Shown here one piece after another: positions 58,499 to 58,644 of a stretch of DNA of 58,644 nt. The position numbers and the translations under genes are program-made. The DNA is taken from contig QEOQ01000316.1 in NCBI GenBank assembly GCA_010279815.1, forward strand, positions 740,518 through 799,161, written 5' to 3'. Origin of the DNA: Brachionus plicatilis (lineage: Eukaryota > Rotifera > Eurotatoria > Ploima > Brachionidae). The notes under the pieces were generated by a model that did not search any database, was not told the origin of the DNA, and saw only the letters and a list, made by a program, of their open reading frames with translations. Every line of letters begins with the position of its first letter. Position 1 is the first letter of the stretch.

Positions 58499-58644
58499 GG
58501 CATTGTGAATTTTGGTACAAAAAACAAATACAAGATATAAAAAAGGCCAAAGCTCAGGTTCTGAAGGAGCAAAACATGTTCTGTAAATTGTAGCATCTGA
58601 AACATCCTTTGTACCACCAATATACTGATTCTGCAAAACTCTGC
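58499..58644 (+). repeat. Foldback-family element, cut by window end
   Basis: Begins GGCATTGTGAATTTTGGTAC, sharing its first 15 bases with the 14.7-kb element. It continues GTTCTGAAGGA, ACATGTTCTGTAAATTGTAG and TACTGATTCTGCAAAACTC, matching the 35.5-kb copy in inverted orientation. The other arm lies beyond the window. Confidence 0.65.

Overview
This is an AT-rich (visibly about three quarters A+T) nuclear segment of a small-genome invertebrate animal. The animal assignment rests on the gene families: an adhesion GPCR with a GPS cleavage motif, an FMRFamide-receptor-like GPCR, an SLC9-type Na+/H+ exchanger, RIF1 with paired PP1-docking motifs, a gamma-type casein kinase 1 and a six-cysteine Shisa/CYYR1-type membrane protein. 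Most introns are 44-60 bp and four genes are intronless. A monogonont rotifer (Brachionus-like) fits best, but that is inference.

Layout. 1-4256: a less AT-rich block with no convincing gene, then tRNA-Asn(GTT). 6.4-8.0 kb: intronless MFSD4/NaGLT1-like transporter. 9.5-10.6 kb (minus): intronless GlpQ-type glycerophosphodiesterase with a secretion signal and a hydrophobic C-terminus, a candidate horizontally acquired gene. 13.0-18.5 kb: complete Ty3/gypsy Mag-type LTR retrotransposon with 386-bp LTRs, AATAG target duplication and a tRNA-Ser(GCT) primer site; it is interrupted by a 355-bp near-perfect foldback element with a 9-bp target duplication. 19.9-21.4 kb (minus): FMRFamide-receptor-like GPCR. 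21.4-27.2 kb: gene desert with foldback and transposase relics. 27.2-31.3 kb (minus): five-exon NHE, with an integrase relic in its one long intron. 32.4-40.0 kb: eight-exon RIF1, divergent from NHE. 40-42.5 kb: non-LTR retrotransposon remnant. 42.5-43.3 kb: four-exon STMC6 gene reconstructed here from short exons. 43.7-44.0 kb: possible two-exon small gene. 44.7-45.7 kb: CK1-gamma. 47.0-48.6 kb: a 90-bp tandem-duplicated reading frame and a dead Mutator-like (MULE) element with 36-bp terminal repeats. 49.2-56.0 kb (minus): 12-exon adhesion GPCR. 56.0-58.6 kb: noncoding with two more foldback elements.

The genes are unrelated housekeeping and signalling genes, with no operon or shared pathway evident. 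The coherent story is the mobile DNA: foldback elements with GGCAT-type termini and 9-bp duplications sit beside a dead MULE that could have supplied transposase, and several long introns hold TE remains while the short ones cluster near 50 bp. Exon boundaries were set by hand from GT-AG sites, codon phase and protein-family continuity; all listed multi-exon models stay in frame throughout. No convincing new biological system was found; the best leads are the STMC6 gene, the GlpQ-like gene and the foldback/MULE family.
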